From an uncultured Lachnospiraceae bacterium (lineage in GTDB: Bacteria > Bacillota > Clostridia > Lachnospirales > Lachnospiraceae), in the NCBI GenBank assembly GCA_947588675.1, contig CANPYY010000019.1, forward strand, positions 1 through 47,238: DNA of 47,238 nucleotides, written 5' to 3'. The notes below the pieces were generated by a model, which did no database searches, was not told where the DNA came from, and worked only from the letters and a program-made list of their open reading frames with translations. Below are positions 26,080-34,995 of the stretch, piece by piece (within the stretch, counting starts at the first letter, position 1; each line of letters opens with the position of its first letter). The position numbers and the translations under genes were made by a program.

Positions 26080-26997
26080 ATGCCGCCAATAAACGTACAA
26101 TCGGGACTTCCTGCAAAAAAGGTTATGGAAGAAGAAAATATATTTATGATGGATGAAATACGGGCAGGAAAACAGGATATAAGACCATTAAAAATAGCAA
26201 TCCTTAATCTTATGCCGCTAAAAGAGGAAACGGAAGTGCATCTTCTCAGGTGCCTGTCGAATACTCCTCTGCAGGTGGAAGTGACTTTTTTATCGACAGC
26301 AAGCTATATTGGAAGCAATACTTCAAAAAGCCATCTGGACCAGTTTTATCTTACCTATGACGATGTAAAAGATGTCCGTTATGATGGACTGATAATTACC
26401 GGAGCGCCGGTTGAAAATAAAGAATGGAAGGATGTGCTTTACTGGGATGAAATGACCAAAATCATGGAATGGTCAAAATCCCATGTCACAAGTACGCTTC
26501 ACATATGCTGGGGAGCCCAGGCAGGTATGTATTATCATTATGGCATAGATAAATATCAGCTTCCAAAGAAAAAATCGGGAATATACTGGCACAGGGTCCA
26601 TAACAGGAAAGTTCCTTTAGTCAGGGGATTTGATGATGTATTTCTGGCGCCGCACTCCAGATATACAGAGATAAGAAAAGAAGATGTCGAAAGTAATCCT
26701 GAACTTACGATACTTGCGGATTCAGAGGATGCAGGGCTTTTTCTTGTAATGGCAGGAGGAGGCAGGCAGATATTTTTATTCGGACATCCTGAGTATGACA
26801 GGCTTACTCTTGACAATGAATATAAAAGGGATTTGGAGAAAGGACTCAATCCCGAAATACCATATAATTATTACAAAGATGACAATCCTGATAATAAACC
26901 GCTTCTTACCTGGCGGGCACATTCAAATGCGCTTTACAGTAATTGGCTTAATTATTACGTATATCAGGAAACGCCGTATGATATATCGAGTGTATAG
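26080..26997 (+). CDS. metA: Homoserine O-acyltransferase (probably acetyl-specific)
   Basis: 305 residues; activates the hydroxyl of homoserine for methionine synthesis. Catalytic residues are Cys143 in HICWGAQAG, and His and Glu in FGHPEYD. Other family motifs are LNLMPLKEETE and APHSRYTE. Known work on MetA shows that Glu at the position equivalent to E. coli Gly111 gives acetyl-CoA specificity; here GAPVENKEW places Glu112 there, so the enzyme is likely an acetyltransferase despite the MetA fold. GGAAGGGG precedes the ATG, 28 bases after ligA. No SAM riboswitch or T-box is seen ahead of it. Confidence 0.93.
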   Translation: MPPINVQSGLPAKKVMEEENIFMMDEIRAGKQDIRPLKIAILNLMPLKEETEVHLLRCLSNTPLQVEVTFLSTASYIGSNTSKSHLDQFYLTYDDVKDVRYDGLIITGAPVENKEWKDVLYWDEMTKIMEWSKSHVTSTLHICWGAQAGMYYHYGIDKYQLPKKKSGIYWHRVHNRKVPLVRGFDDVFLAPHSRYTEIRKEDVESNPELTILADSEDAGLFLVMAGGGRQIFLFGHPEYDRLTLDNEYKRDLEKGLNPEIPYNYYKDDNPDNKPLLTWRAHSNALYSNWLNYYVYQETPYDISSV

Positions 26998-27057
26998 GAA
27001 ATATTCAATTTTTTATTGAAGATTTTGACGGTCAAAGGTCTGTTTTTAGTACAAAAT

Positions 27058-27087
27058 ATGACAGTTGACAGTATTTGGGACTATAAT
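27058..27087 (+). promoter_or_regulatory. Probable promoter of tepA
   Basis: ATGACA (27058-27063) and TATAAT (27082-27087) are 18 bases apart. The predicted leader, from about 27094, contains the hairpin that covers the tepA ribosome site. Confidence 0.5.
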
Positions 27088-27114
27088 GAAAATTAACCGG
27101 CGTATTATTTACAG

Positions 27115-27159
27115 CCTCCCGGAATATACTAATAAGAAGTTATTCCAGGAGGTTTTTTT
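27115..27159 (+). promoter_or_regulatory. Hairpin that includes the tepA ribosome site, followed by seven T
   Basis: CCTCCCGGAATA (27115-27126) pairs with TATTCCAGGAGG (27141-27152) through 11 of 12 positions. The right arm contains the AGGAGG of tepA. Seven T residues (27153-27159) run straight into the ATG. The structure could both end transcription and hide the ribosome site. Confidence 0.65.
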
Positions 27160-27822
27160 ATGTCAGATAATAATTCAAATGATTCATTAAAAGATTACGG
27201 ACAGATGGTTCTTGAAAACAATAAGGAAAACTGCCGTATAAAATTGGTTTCAATAATCGGTGAAATAGAAGGTCATGATAATATGCAGGCGTCTGCAAAG
27301 ACGACAAAGTATGAGCATATACTGCCGCAGCTTGTAAGCGCTGCTGATGATAAGGATATAGACGGTATTCTTATGATAATCAATACTGTTGGCGGAGATG
27401 TTTCAGCAGGGCTTGCAATTGCAGAAATGGTGGCGGGAATAAAGAAACCTACGGTTGCGCTTGTTATAGGCGACAGCCATTCAATAGGCGTTCCGCTTGC
27501 TGCATCCGCAGATTATTCATTTATAGTCCCCAGCGGAACAATGATTATACACCCTGTAAGGCTTAGCGGTACGGTAATTGGCGCGCCTCAGACGTACGAT
27601 TATTTTAAACTTATAGAGGAAAGAATAGTAGGTTTTATAGCTGCGCATACAAGGACTTCAAGAGAAAGCATTATAGCTATGATGCTGCAAAAAGGGATTC
27701 TTACAAAAGATCTTGGTACAATACTTGTCGGAAAACAGGCGGTTGACAGGGGGCTTATAGATGAAGTTGGAAGTATTGACAGGGCTCTTTCTCATCTCAA
27801 GAAAATGATTTGCAAAAAATAA
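27160..27822 (+). CDS. tepA: ClpP-class serine protease, TepA-like
   Basis: 220 residues of the ClpP/crotonase fold. The expected nucleophile is Ser108 in GDSHSIGVPLA, at the place of the ClpP SMG motif, and the histidine is His131 in MIIHPVR. NTVGGDVSAGLAIAEM is the oxyanion region. It lacks the N-terminal loops that ClpP uses to bind Clp ATPases. TepA (YmfB) of Bacillus was linked to protein translocation and lies just before spoIIIE; here the order is tepA-uppP-ftsK. AGGAGG lies 7 bases before the ATG, inside a hairpin. Confidence 0.85.
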   Translation: MSDNNSNDSLKDYGQMVLENNKENCRIKLVSIIGEIEGHDNMQASAKTTKYEHILPQLVSAADDKDIDGILMIINTVGGDVSAGLAIAEMVAGIKKPTVALVIGDSHSIGVPLAASADYSFIVPSGTMIIHPVRLSGTVIGAPQTYDYFKLIEERIVGFIAAHTRTSRESIIAMMLQKGILTKDLGTILVGKQAVDRGLIDEVGSIDRALSHLKKMICKK

Positions 27823-27831
27823 AACAAATGT

Positions 27832-27860
27832 TTGCATTTTTTGCCATAAAAGGGTATAAT
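27832..27860 (+). promoter_or_regulatory. Promoter of uppP
   Basis: TTGCAT (27832-27837) and a consensus TATAAT (27855-27860) are 17 bases apart. An inverted repeat (GCAAAAAAT at 27812-27820, ATTTTTTGC at 27836-27844) overlaps the -35 box and the tepA stop codon. Confidence 0.7.
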
Positions 27861-27907
27861 TTATAATTAGTTTGTAAATGAATTTTATATGAGAGGGGAG
27901 AGATGGC

Positions 27908-28783
27908 ATGACGTTATTTCATGCGATACTATTAGGTTTTATACAGGGGGCAGCCGAATTTCTGCCAATAAGCAGTTCAGGTCATCTTGCAATTTTTCAG
28001 AATATTTTAAATATAGAGGAAGCAGGTATGGTTTTTGATGTTATGCTTCACCTCGGAACACTGCTTGCGATATTCGTTGCATTTTGGCAGGATATAAAGA
28101 AACTGGTTGTAGAGGGCGTCTTTATTATCAGGGATTTTGTTATGAATATTGTTATATTTTTCAGAAATATAGGAAAACGTAACAAGGATGTGGTGCCTTA
28201 CCGTAAGGTAGTTAATTCATCTTATAGAAAGTTTGTAATGCTTGTTATTGTATCAACTATACCTACGGCTGTTATTGGTATACTTTTAAAAGATATTGTA
28301 AGCGCCGCATCAACTTCGTTAATTGTTACAGGCATATGTCTTCTGGTAACAGGAGTGCTTTTGATAATTTCTGATGTTTCCGGAAAAGGTAATAAACGTC
28401 CCAGACATATAAAATATTATGAAGCGGGCATTGTGGGAGTTGTACAGGGACTTGCCACGCTTCCGGGAATATCAAGGTCCGGTTCTACGATAACTGCAGG
28501 GCTTTTATGCGGTTTTGAAAAAAAGTTTGCGGTAAAGTATTCGTTTATTATGTCAATTCCTGCAGTGCTTGGCGCGGTGGTTTTGGAATTTAAGGATTTT
28601 ACAAGCCTTAGTATAAGTGGAACGGAAATGCTGAATTATTGCATAGGAACTCTTGTAGCGGCAATCGTAGGTTACATATGTATTAAAACCATGCTCGTTG
28701 TCATACGGGGTAAGAAGTATAAGTATTTTGCTTATTATTGTTTCCTGATTGGCGCATTTTCAATTATTTGGGAGCTTGTTTAG
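27908..28783 (+). CDS. uppP: Undecaprenyl-diphosphatase
   Basis: 291 residues, polytopic membrane protein. It removes a phosphate from undecaprenyl diphosphate, recycling the lipid carrier for peptidoglycan and surface glycans, and gives some bacitracin tolerance. The catalytic regions are AAEFLPISSSGHL at about 15-27 (Glu17, Ser22-24, His26) and LPGISRSGSTIT further on. The family is usually about 270 residues; the extra length is a basic loop at about 80-100. GGGGAG lies upstream of the ATG. ftsK follows after 8 bases. Confidence 0.94.
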   Translation: MTLFHAILLGFIQGAAEFLPISSSGHLAIFQNILNIEEAGMVFDVMLHLGTLLAIFVAFWQDIKKLVVEGVFIIRDFVMNIVIFFRNIGKRNKDVVPYRKVVNSSYRKFVMLVIVSTIPTAVIGILLKDIVSAASTSLIVTGICLLVTGVLLIISDVSGKGNKRPRHIKYYEAGIVGVVQGLATLPGISRSGSTITAGLLCGFEKKFAVKYSFIMSIPAVLGAVVLEFKDFTSLSISGTEMLNYCIGTLVAAIVGYICIKTMLVVIRGKKYKYFAYYCFLIGAFSIIWELV

Positions 28784-28791
28784 GAGGATTT

Positions 28792-31344
28792 ATGGGTAAA
28801 AGTTCAGATAAGGAGAAAAGCGGTCTTTTCAGGGAACTGATTATTTGGATTACGTTACTTGTCAGTATTATTCTTATATTATGTATATTTAATCTGTGCG
28901 GACCTCTAAGCGGTATTTTCGGAAGTCTTTTGTTTGGCTTGTTTGGATTTATGGCGTACATATTTCCGTTTTTACTGTTTTTTTCAATAGGTTTTTATCT
29001 TATGAACCGCAATAATAAGAAAGTTACGTCAAGGGTTATATGTACATGGGTATTATATGTTATTATTTGTGCTTTGTGCCAGCTATTTAAAAGCGAGCAG
29101 GCAGAAAGCGTATTCATATGCTATGTGCAGGGATATAAAGAAAAGTCCGGCGGCGGTTTTATCGGCGGGCTTTTAAGTATGGGACTGGATGCTGTTATGG
29201 GTACCTTTGCAGCAGCGGTACTTCTTATTATTGTTGCAATAATGCTCATAGTATTTATTACAGGGAAACTTATTGCATCAGGCATTATTGACAGAAGTTC
29301 TGAAAAGTACAGCAGATATAAAGAAGAACATAAGACAAAGGAAAAGAATAAATCTGAGCAGAATGAAGTTACATATGCCAAAAGACGCAGATATGAACCC
29401 GATGATAACGTATATGAGGACAAGCCTAAAAAGAAATACAGATATACGTTTCCTAAGAATGATGAGGATACAAAGGATTTTAAAAAGGTTGTTGACGAAC
29501 CAAAAGAGGAAGAAATTAAAGATGATGACAATGTATCTGAGCAGACCGTAACAGTGCATTGGGGTGATAACAGGCAGGAGATTCCAATATATCAGCAGGA
29601 AATAAATGAAAAATTCGGACATGAAGAAGTTTCTCATGAAAAATCTGATGATAATTCTCTTGAAAAACTTGTAAGGAGAGCTTATGAGCCTGATAATGCA
29701 GCCGTATCATCTGCAGCGGTAAATATTACGGAAGTAAAACCCGATATTGACAATACAAAACAAAAGCCGGATGAAGTTAAGGCAGTTTCAGATATTGGAA
29801 ATAATGAAACTAGTAACGATAGCGGTGAACTGGATATAAAACTTCCGCCTGAACCTATAAAATATGTGTTTCCGTCAATTGAACTTCTTTCAAAGCCTAA
29901 AAAAGGCAAGAGAGGCATGTCGGAAAGAGAACTTCAGGAAACAGCCAGAAGGCTTAAAGATTGCCTGAAAAGTTTTAAGGTAGATGTTACGCTTACGGAT
30001 ATTATATGCGGACCTACTGTTACAAGGTATGAACTCATGCCTGCGCTTGGGACAAGAGTAAAGAAGATAACCGAACTTGAGAATGATATTAAACTCAACC
30101 TTGCCGCCAGCGATATAAGAATAGAAGCTCCTATTCCGGGTAAATCAGCCGTAGGAATAGAAGTGCCTAATTCTGATGACTCGATTATAACATTGCGGGA
30201 AATACTTGAAAGCAGTGAATTTATAAATCACAAATCGAACATTGCATTTGCCGCAGGAAAAGATATAGGAGGCAGAAATATAGTTGCGGATATTGCGAAG
30301 ATGCCGCACCTGCTTATTGCAGGTTCGACAGGTTCGGGTAAATCAGTGTGTATTAATACAATTGTTATGAGTATTATTTATAAAGCAGATCCTAATGATG
30401 TAAAACTCATAATGGTAGACCCTAAAGTTGTTGAGCTTAGTGTATATAACGGTATTCCGCACTTGTGTATTCCGGTTGTTACTGACCCAAAGAAAGCAGC
30501 GGCAGCGCTGAACTGGGCGGTTGCAGAGATGAACGACAGATACAGTAAATTTGCTGAATTTGGCGTACGTGACATGGCGGGATTTAATAAGAAAATCGAA
30601 AAACTTAAAGATAATCCCAATAATTATGTTAAAATGCCTCAGATTGTTATAATAGTGGACGAGCTTGCAGACCTTATGATGGTTGCTTCCCATGATGTTG
30701 AAACTGCAATATGCCGTCTTGCGCAGATGGCGCGTGCGGCAGGTCTTCATCTTATTATTGCAACTCAAAGACCGTCCGTTGATGTTATAACGGGTCTTAT
30801 TAAGGCTAATGTGCCTTCAAGGATTGCGTTTGCGGTATCGTCATCAATAGATTCCCGGACAATTCTTGACAGTTCAGGCGCTGAAAAACTTCTTGGAAAA
30901 GGCGATATGCTTTTTTATCCACAGGATATTTCAAAGCCGATAAGGGTGCAGGGAGCTTTCGTATCGGACAGCGAGGTTGCTAAAGTTACTGATTTTGTAA
31001 AATCACAATATGATGAGCCTGTTTACAATGAAAATATTAAAAACCAGATAGAAAACACTGAACTTACAGGAAAAACTTCAGACAGCAGACAGGCGGAGAC
31101 AGCGCAGGAAGAAGGAAATGGAAGGGATGAACTTTTTGGTGAAGCGGGACGATTTATAATTGAAAAGCAGAAAGCCTCGATTGGCACATTGCAGAGAGTA
31201 TTTAAAATAGGATTTAACCGCGGGGCCAGAATTATGGATCAGTTGTGCGAGGCAGGAGTTGTAAGTGAAGAAGACGGTAAAAAGCCAAGAAATATACTTA
31301 TGACCCTTGAAGAATTTGAACAGATGCTTGCTGAAGGAAGGTAG
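28792..31344 (+). CDS. ftsK: DNA translocase FtsK/SpoIIIE
   Basis: 850 residues. Four membrane segments fall within about 14-160; a long, charged and poorly conserved linker (about 180-360) follows. The motor has Walker A GSTGSGKS near residue 511 and Walker B IVIIVDELADL near 620, with TQRPSVDVITG after it. The last 65 residues are the winged-helix gamma domain that reads orienting DNA motifs (SIGTLQRVFKIGFNRGARI). It pumps DNA through the closing septum at division or sporulation. GGAGG lies 7 bases before the ATG at 28792; an earlier in-frame ATG is inside uppP without a ribosome site. Confidence 0.95.
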   Translation: MGKSSDKEKSGLFRELIIWITLLVSIILILCIFNLCGPLSGIFGSLLFGLFGFMAYIFPFLLFFSIGFYLMNRNNKKVTSRVICTWVLYVIICALCQLFKSEQAESVFICYVQGYKEKSGGGFIGGLLSMGLDAVMGTFAAAVLLIIVAIMLIVFITGKLIASGIIDRSSEKYSRYKEEHKTKEKNKSEQNEVTYAKRRRYEPDDNVYEDKPKKKYRYTFPKNDEDTKDFKKVVDEPKEEEIKDDDNVSEQTVTVHWGDNRQEIPIYQQEINEKFGHEEVSHEKSDDNSLEKLVRRAYEPDNAAVSSAAVNITEVKPDIDNTKQKPDEVKAVSDIGNNETSNDSGELDIKLPPEPIKYVFPSIELLSKPKKGKRGMSERELQETARRLKDCLKSFKVDVTLTDIICGPTVTRYELMPALGTRVKKITELENDIKLNLAASDIRIEAPIPGKSAVGIEVPNSDDSIITLREILESSEFINHKSNIAFAAGKDIGGRNIVADIAKMPHLLIAGSTGSGKSVCINTIVMSIIYKADPNDVKLIMVDPKVVELSVYNGIPHLCIPVVTDPKKAAAALNWAVAEMNDRYSKFAEFGVRDMAGFNKKIEKLKDNPNNYVKMPQIVIIVDELADLMMVASHDVETAICRLAQMARAAGLHLIIATQRPSVDVITGLIKANVPSRIAFAVSSSIDSRTILDSSGAEKLLGKGDMLFYPQDISKPIRVQGAFVSDSEVAKVTDFVKSQYDEPVYNENIKNQIENTELTGKTSDSRQAETAQEEGNGRDELFGEAGRFIIEKQKASIGTLQRVFKIGFNRGARIMDQLCEAGVVSEEDGKKPRNILMTLEEFEQMLAEGR

Positions 31345-31349
31345 ATATA

Positions 31350-32237
31350 TTGAAACTTTGGGTTGTTGTCAACGAATTTCTAAGAACTCCTAAATTTAGT
31401 GAGCTTGAAATCAGTATAAGAAAGGCATGCAGTTGTTTTGGCATTGATTATCAGATAGTAACCAATGCGGACTGTCTTATTGAATGTGAAAGTAATCGGA
31501 TTAGTACCGGGATTATTCCAAATGGTGATGATCCGGTTCTTTTTTGGGATAAAGATATAAAACTTGGTATGGCGCTTGAAAAATCAGGACACAGGTTATA
31601 TAACCCATCTGAGGCAATTGCAATATGCGATGATAAAACGCTTATGGCGGTAAAGCTTGCAGGGCTTAATATACATATTCCTAAGACAATTATAGCTCCA
31701 ATGACATATTCAAATATAGGTTATGCGAATACCCGTTTTCTGAAATATGCAGCGGATACTCTTGGATTCCCGATGATAGTTAAGGAAGCCTTCGGCTCTT
31801 TTGGAGCGCAGGTATATATGTGTAAGGATTATACGGAACTTGAAGAACTTGTCGGAAAAGCAGGTTCAATACCGCTTCTTTTTCAGGAATATATATATAC
31901 AAGCCGCGGACACGACGTTAGATTTCAGGTTGTAGGAGATAAAGTTACTGCGGCGATGTACAGATATTCGGAATCAGATTTCAGGGCTAATATTACAAAT
32001 GGCGGTAAAATGAAACCATATGAAGCGGGCGAATATGAAAAAGAGTTTGCCGTAAGCATTTCAAAACAGCTTGGGCTGGATTTTTGTGGTGTTGATATGC
32101 TGTTTGGCAATAATAAAGAACCGGTTCTCTGTGAAGTTAATTCCAATGCGCATTTTATAAACATTGATAACTGTACGGGTTCCGATACGGCGCGTGATAT
32201 TATATCCTATATTATTTCCAATCATGCGGAGTGGTGA
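31350..32237 (+). CDS. ATP-grasp ligase, RimK/LysX-like (first of two)
   Basis: 295 residues; an ATP-grasp carboxylate-amine ligase of unknown substrate. Nucleotide-binding motifs are MIVKEAFGSFGAQVYM and FQEYIYTSRGHDVRFQVVG; the magnesium site is GVDMLFG...PVLCEVNSNAHF. These resemble RimK, which adds glutamates to ribosomal protein S6, and LysX. Translation starts at TTG (31350), six bases after the ftsK stop, with AAGGAAGG before it. It is followed two bases later by a second ATP-grasp gene, so the two proteins probably act in one pathway or as a heterodimer. The substrate is not deducible; a peptide, polyglutamate or wall precursor is possible. Confidence 0.82.
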   Translation: MKLWVVVNEFLRTPKFSELEISIRKACSCFGIDYQIVTNADCLIECESNRISTGIIPNGDDPVLFWDKDIKLGMALEKSGHRLYNPSEAIAICDDKTLMAVKLAGLNIHIPKTIIAPMTYSNIGYANTRFLKYAADTLGFPMIVKEAFGSFGAQVYMCKDYTELEELVGKAGSIPLLFQEYIYTSRGHDVRFQVVGDKVTAAMYRYSESDFRANITNGGKMKPYEAGEYEKEFAVSISKQLGLDFCGVDMLFGNNKEPVLCEVNSNAHFINIDNCTGSDTARDIISYIISNHAEW

Positions 32238-32239
32238 GA

Positions 32240-33199
32240 ATGAAAAAAGTATGGCTTTTATACTATGAAAAATATATATGTAAAAATCAGTATTTTATAA
32301 CGGAAATGATTTCGGAAGGAATTAATTACGGCCTTGATATAAGGCTTGTTACCGTAGAAGAAATTAATGATTTAATAAAAACGGAAAAACCAAAAGCAGT
32401 AATATCGCGTGTTATAAATCCGAAACTTACTGACTGTATTGAAAAAAACGGTATAAAATTATTTAATAGCGCGTCAGTGTCCAGACTGTGCAATAATAAG
32501 GCAGATACGATAAGGCGTATACATGACGTTGGGATTGTACATATACCGACAATATCAGTAACGGCAGGAACTGATGGAAAATATAAGTATGAGTTGATAG
32601 AATGTGAGGCATTGCAGGAATATAATAAAAGTCTTTCCGTAATGAAGGATTCGGCGCTGGATATGATTTTTTATGGCGATGCGTTGAAATTGCAAAATAT
32701 ATCGGATATTGATTTGTCCAAATATATAATAAAATCGGTGACGGGACATGGCGGCGCTGAAGTAATGCTTCTTTCGGATTATTGCAAAACCCATGCAGTA
32801 TTTGGAATACAGGAGCCGGATGCAGCCAAATATTATAAAGACAAGTATATTATACAGCCGGTAATGACAGGGTATGATTCAGATATACGAATATATCTGA
32901 CGGGAGGTGAGATAGAAGGCGCAGTGAAAAGAACGGCAAAAAGCGGATTTAAAGCCAATTACTCGCTTGGAGGCAGTATAAGTCTGTTTGAGCCTGATGA
33001 TTATATGACCGATTTGGTAAAAAGGATATTGGAATTGGAAGATTTTTCATATATTGGAATAGATTTTTTATATACAGACGGAAAAATACCGGTATTTAAT
33101 GAAATTGAAGATGTTGTCGGCGCCAGAATGTTGTCGGCGTGCGGAAAAAACGGATATGTTAAAAAATATATTGAATATATAAGCCGTAATATCTTGTAA
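32240..33199 (+). CDS. ATP-grasp ligase-like protein (second of two)
   Basis: 319 residues, distantly related to its upstream neighbour. ATP-grasp landmarks are [35 protein letters not shown] and [20 protein letters not shown]. The pattern of metal ligands ends in NEIED in place of the usual ExN, so its activity might differ or be reduced. Residues about 1-100 form the usual pre-ATP-grasp domain. The ATG at 32240 has GGAG 8 bases upstream; a GTG at 32231 is an alternative. It ends the ftsK-linked run; fhs follows with its own ribosome site after about 60 bases. Function unknown. Confidence 0.78.
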   Translation: MKKVWLLYYEKYICKNQYFITEMISEGINYGLDIRLVTVEEINDLIKTEKPKAVISRVINPKLTDCIEKNGIKLFNSASVSRLCNNKADTIRRIHDVGIVHIPTISVTAGTDGKYKYELIECEALQEYNKSLSVMKDSALDMIFYGDALKLQNISDIDLSKYIIKSVTGHGGAEVMLLSDYCKTHAVFGIQEPDAAKYYKDKYIIQPVMTGYDSDIRIYLTGGEIEGAVKRTAKSGFKANYSLGGSISLFEPDDYMTDLVKRILELEDFSYIGIDFLYTDGKIPVFNEIEDVVGARMLSACGKNGYVKKYIEYISRNIL

Positions 33200-33258
33200 A
33201 TGTTACCTATAGTATGATATCATGCTTACTATATAAATTATTATTGGAGGAGATTTCA

Positions 33259-34929
33259 ATGAAAAGTGATATTGAGATAGCACAGGAAGCGGTATTGAAG
33301 CCTATTGACGAAGTTGCTTCCGTACTTGGAATAGATAGTGACGAGCTTGAATTTTACGGAAAGTATAAGGCGAAACTTTCGGATGAATTATGGGAACGTG
33401 TTAAAGATAACAGGGACGGTAAACTGGTACTCGTTACCGCAATAAACCCGACGCCTGCAGGCGAAGGAAAAACAACAACTACCGTAGGACTTGGACAGGC
33501 TCTTGGAAAAATGGGTAAAAAATCCGTAATTGCATTAAGGGAACCGTCGCTTGGACCCTGTTTTGGAATAAAAGGAGGAGCTGCGGGAGGCGGCCGTGCG
33601 CAGGTAGTACCGATGGAAGACCTTAATCTTCATTTTACGGGTGATTTTCATGCAATTACTTCGGCTAATAATCTGCTGGCGGCAATGCTTGACAACCATA
33701 TTATGCAGGGCAACCGGCTTGGCATAGACCCGGGTCAGATAGTGTGGAAACGCTGCGTGGATATGAATGACAGGGTGCTGAGAAACATAGTTGTAGGGCT
33801 TGGACGCAAGGCGGACGGAGTAGTAAGGGAGGACCATTTTATTATTACCGTTGCTTCTGAAATTATGGCTATACTTTGTCTTGCCGATAATATGGAAGAT
33901 TTAAAAAAGAGACTGGGAAGGGTTATTGTAGCGTACACTTATGACGGAAAGCCTGTTACGGCAGGAGAACTTGACGCTGTAGGCGCGATGGCAGCGCTGC
34001 TTAAAGATGCGATTAAACCTAATATAATTCAGACTCTTGAAAATACTCCCGCCATTGTGCATGGTGGTCCGTTTGCTAATATTGCGCATGGTTGCAACAG
34101 CGTACGCGCAACAAAGACAGCTTTGAAACTTGCGGATTATGTTATTACGGAAGCGGGATTCGGAGCCGACCTTGGAGCGGAGAAGTTTATGGACATAAAA
34201 TGCCGTATGGCAAACCTTAAACCGGACGCAGTGGTGCTTGTGGCTACCGTACGCGCATTAAAATATAATGGCGGCGTGCCTAAGACAGAGCTTGGAGAGG
34301 AGAATCTTTCTGCATTAAAGAAAGGTATAGTAAATCTTGAAAAACATATTGAAAATGTTGCCAAATATAAAGTGCCGTGTGTAGTTACGCTTAACAGATT
34401 TATTACAGATACTGACGCAGAACTTGAATATGTGCGAAAGTTCTGTGAGGAAAGAGGCTGCGAATTTGCATTGTCAGAAGTGTGGGAGCATGGCGGCGAA
34501 GGAGGTATTGCGCTTGCTAATAAAGTAATATCCACGCTTGAGAATAAAAAGAGTGAATATACACCGCTTTATCCTGACGATATGCCTCTGGATAAGAAGA
34601 TTGAAACAGTGGCAAAAGAAATATATGGAGCCGATGCGGTTACATTTGATGCGGCAGCAAAGGCGTCTCTGGATAAACTTACTGAGCTTGGTTTTGGAAA
34701 TATGCCTGTATGTATGGCAAAGAACCAGTATTCTCTTTCTGATGACCCTAAAAAACTTGGAAGACCTAGCGGGTTTACAGTTAATATCAGGGAGGTTTAT
34801 GTATCTGCCGGGGCAGGATTTGTCGTTGCAATCACGGGAACTGTAATGACGATGCCGGGACTTCCGCTGCACCCTGCTGCTGAGCGTATTGATGTAAATG
34901 AAGAAGGAAAAATAACAGGATTATTTTGA
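33259..34929 (+). CDS. fhs: Formate-tetrahydrofolate ligase
   Basis: 556 residues; joins formate to tetrahydrofolate with ATP, giving 10-formyl-THF for purines and one-carbon metabolism. The phosphate-binding loop is [13 protein letters not shown] at about 65-77, followed by [20 protein letters not shown] and [13 protein letters not shown]. Length matches the family. The ATG at 33259 has GGAGGAG upstream; 15 open codons before it have no ribosome site. A 10-base palindrome ATGATATCAT lies in the short upstream gap. A monocistronic unit is likely. Confidence 0.96.
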   Translation: MKSDIEIAQEAVLKPIDEVASVLGIDSDELEFYGKYKAKLSDELWERVKDNRDGKLVLVTAINPTPAGEGKTTTTVGLGQALGKMGKKSVIALREPSLGPCFGIKGGAAGGGRAQVVPMEDLNLHFTGDFHAITSANNLLAAMLDNHIMQGNRLGIDPGQIVWKRCVDMNDRVLRNIVVGLGRKADGVVREDHFIITVASEIMAILCLADNMEDLKKRLGRVIVAYTYDGKPVTAGELDAVGAMAALLKDAIKPNIIQTLENTPAIVHGGPFANIAHGCNSVRATKTALKLADYVITEAGFGADLGAEKFMDIKCRMANLKPDAVVLVATVRALKYNGGVPKTELGEENLSALKKGIVNLEKHIENVAKYKVPCVVTLNRFITDTDAELEYVRKFCEERGCEFALSEVWEHGGEGGIALANKVISTLENKKSEYTPLYPDDMPLDKKIETVAKEIYGADAVTFDAAAKASLDKLTELGFGNMPVCMAKNQYSLSDDPKKLGRPSGFTVNIREVYVSAGAGFVVAITGTVMTMPGLPLHPAAERIDVNEEGKITGLF

Positions 34930-34933
34930 TGGG

Positions 34934-34962
34934 TTGTAATATATGTATATATAGTATATAAT
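34934..34962 (+). promoter_or_regulatory. Promoter of the secreted LRR gene
   Basis: TTGTAA (34934-34939) and TATAAT (34957-34962) are 17 bases apart, starting within 10 bases of the fhs stop. Confidence 0.65.
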
Positions 34963-34995
34963 ATATCATATAATCAGAGCCTGGGAGGATATATT

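Noticed and set aside
31350-33199. Graspetide (peptide natural product) cluster
   Set aside because: No short precursor gene with the expected core motifs, no leader peptide and no transporter lie next to the two ATP-grasp genes.
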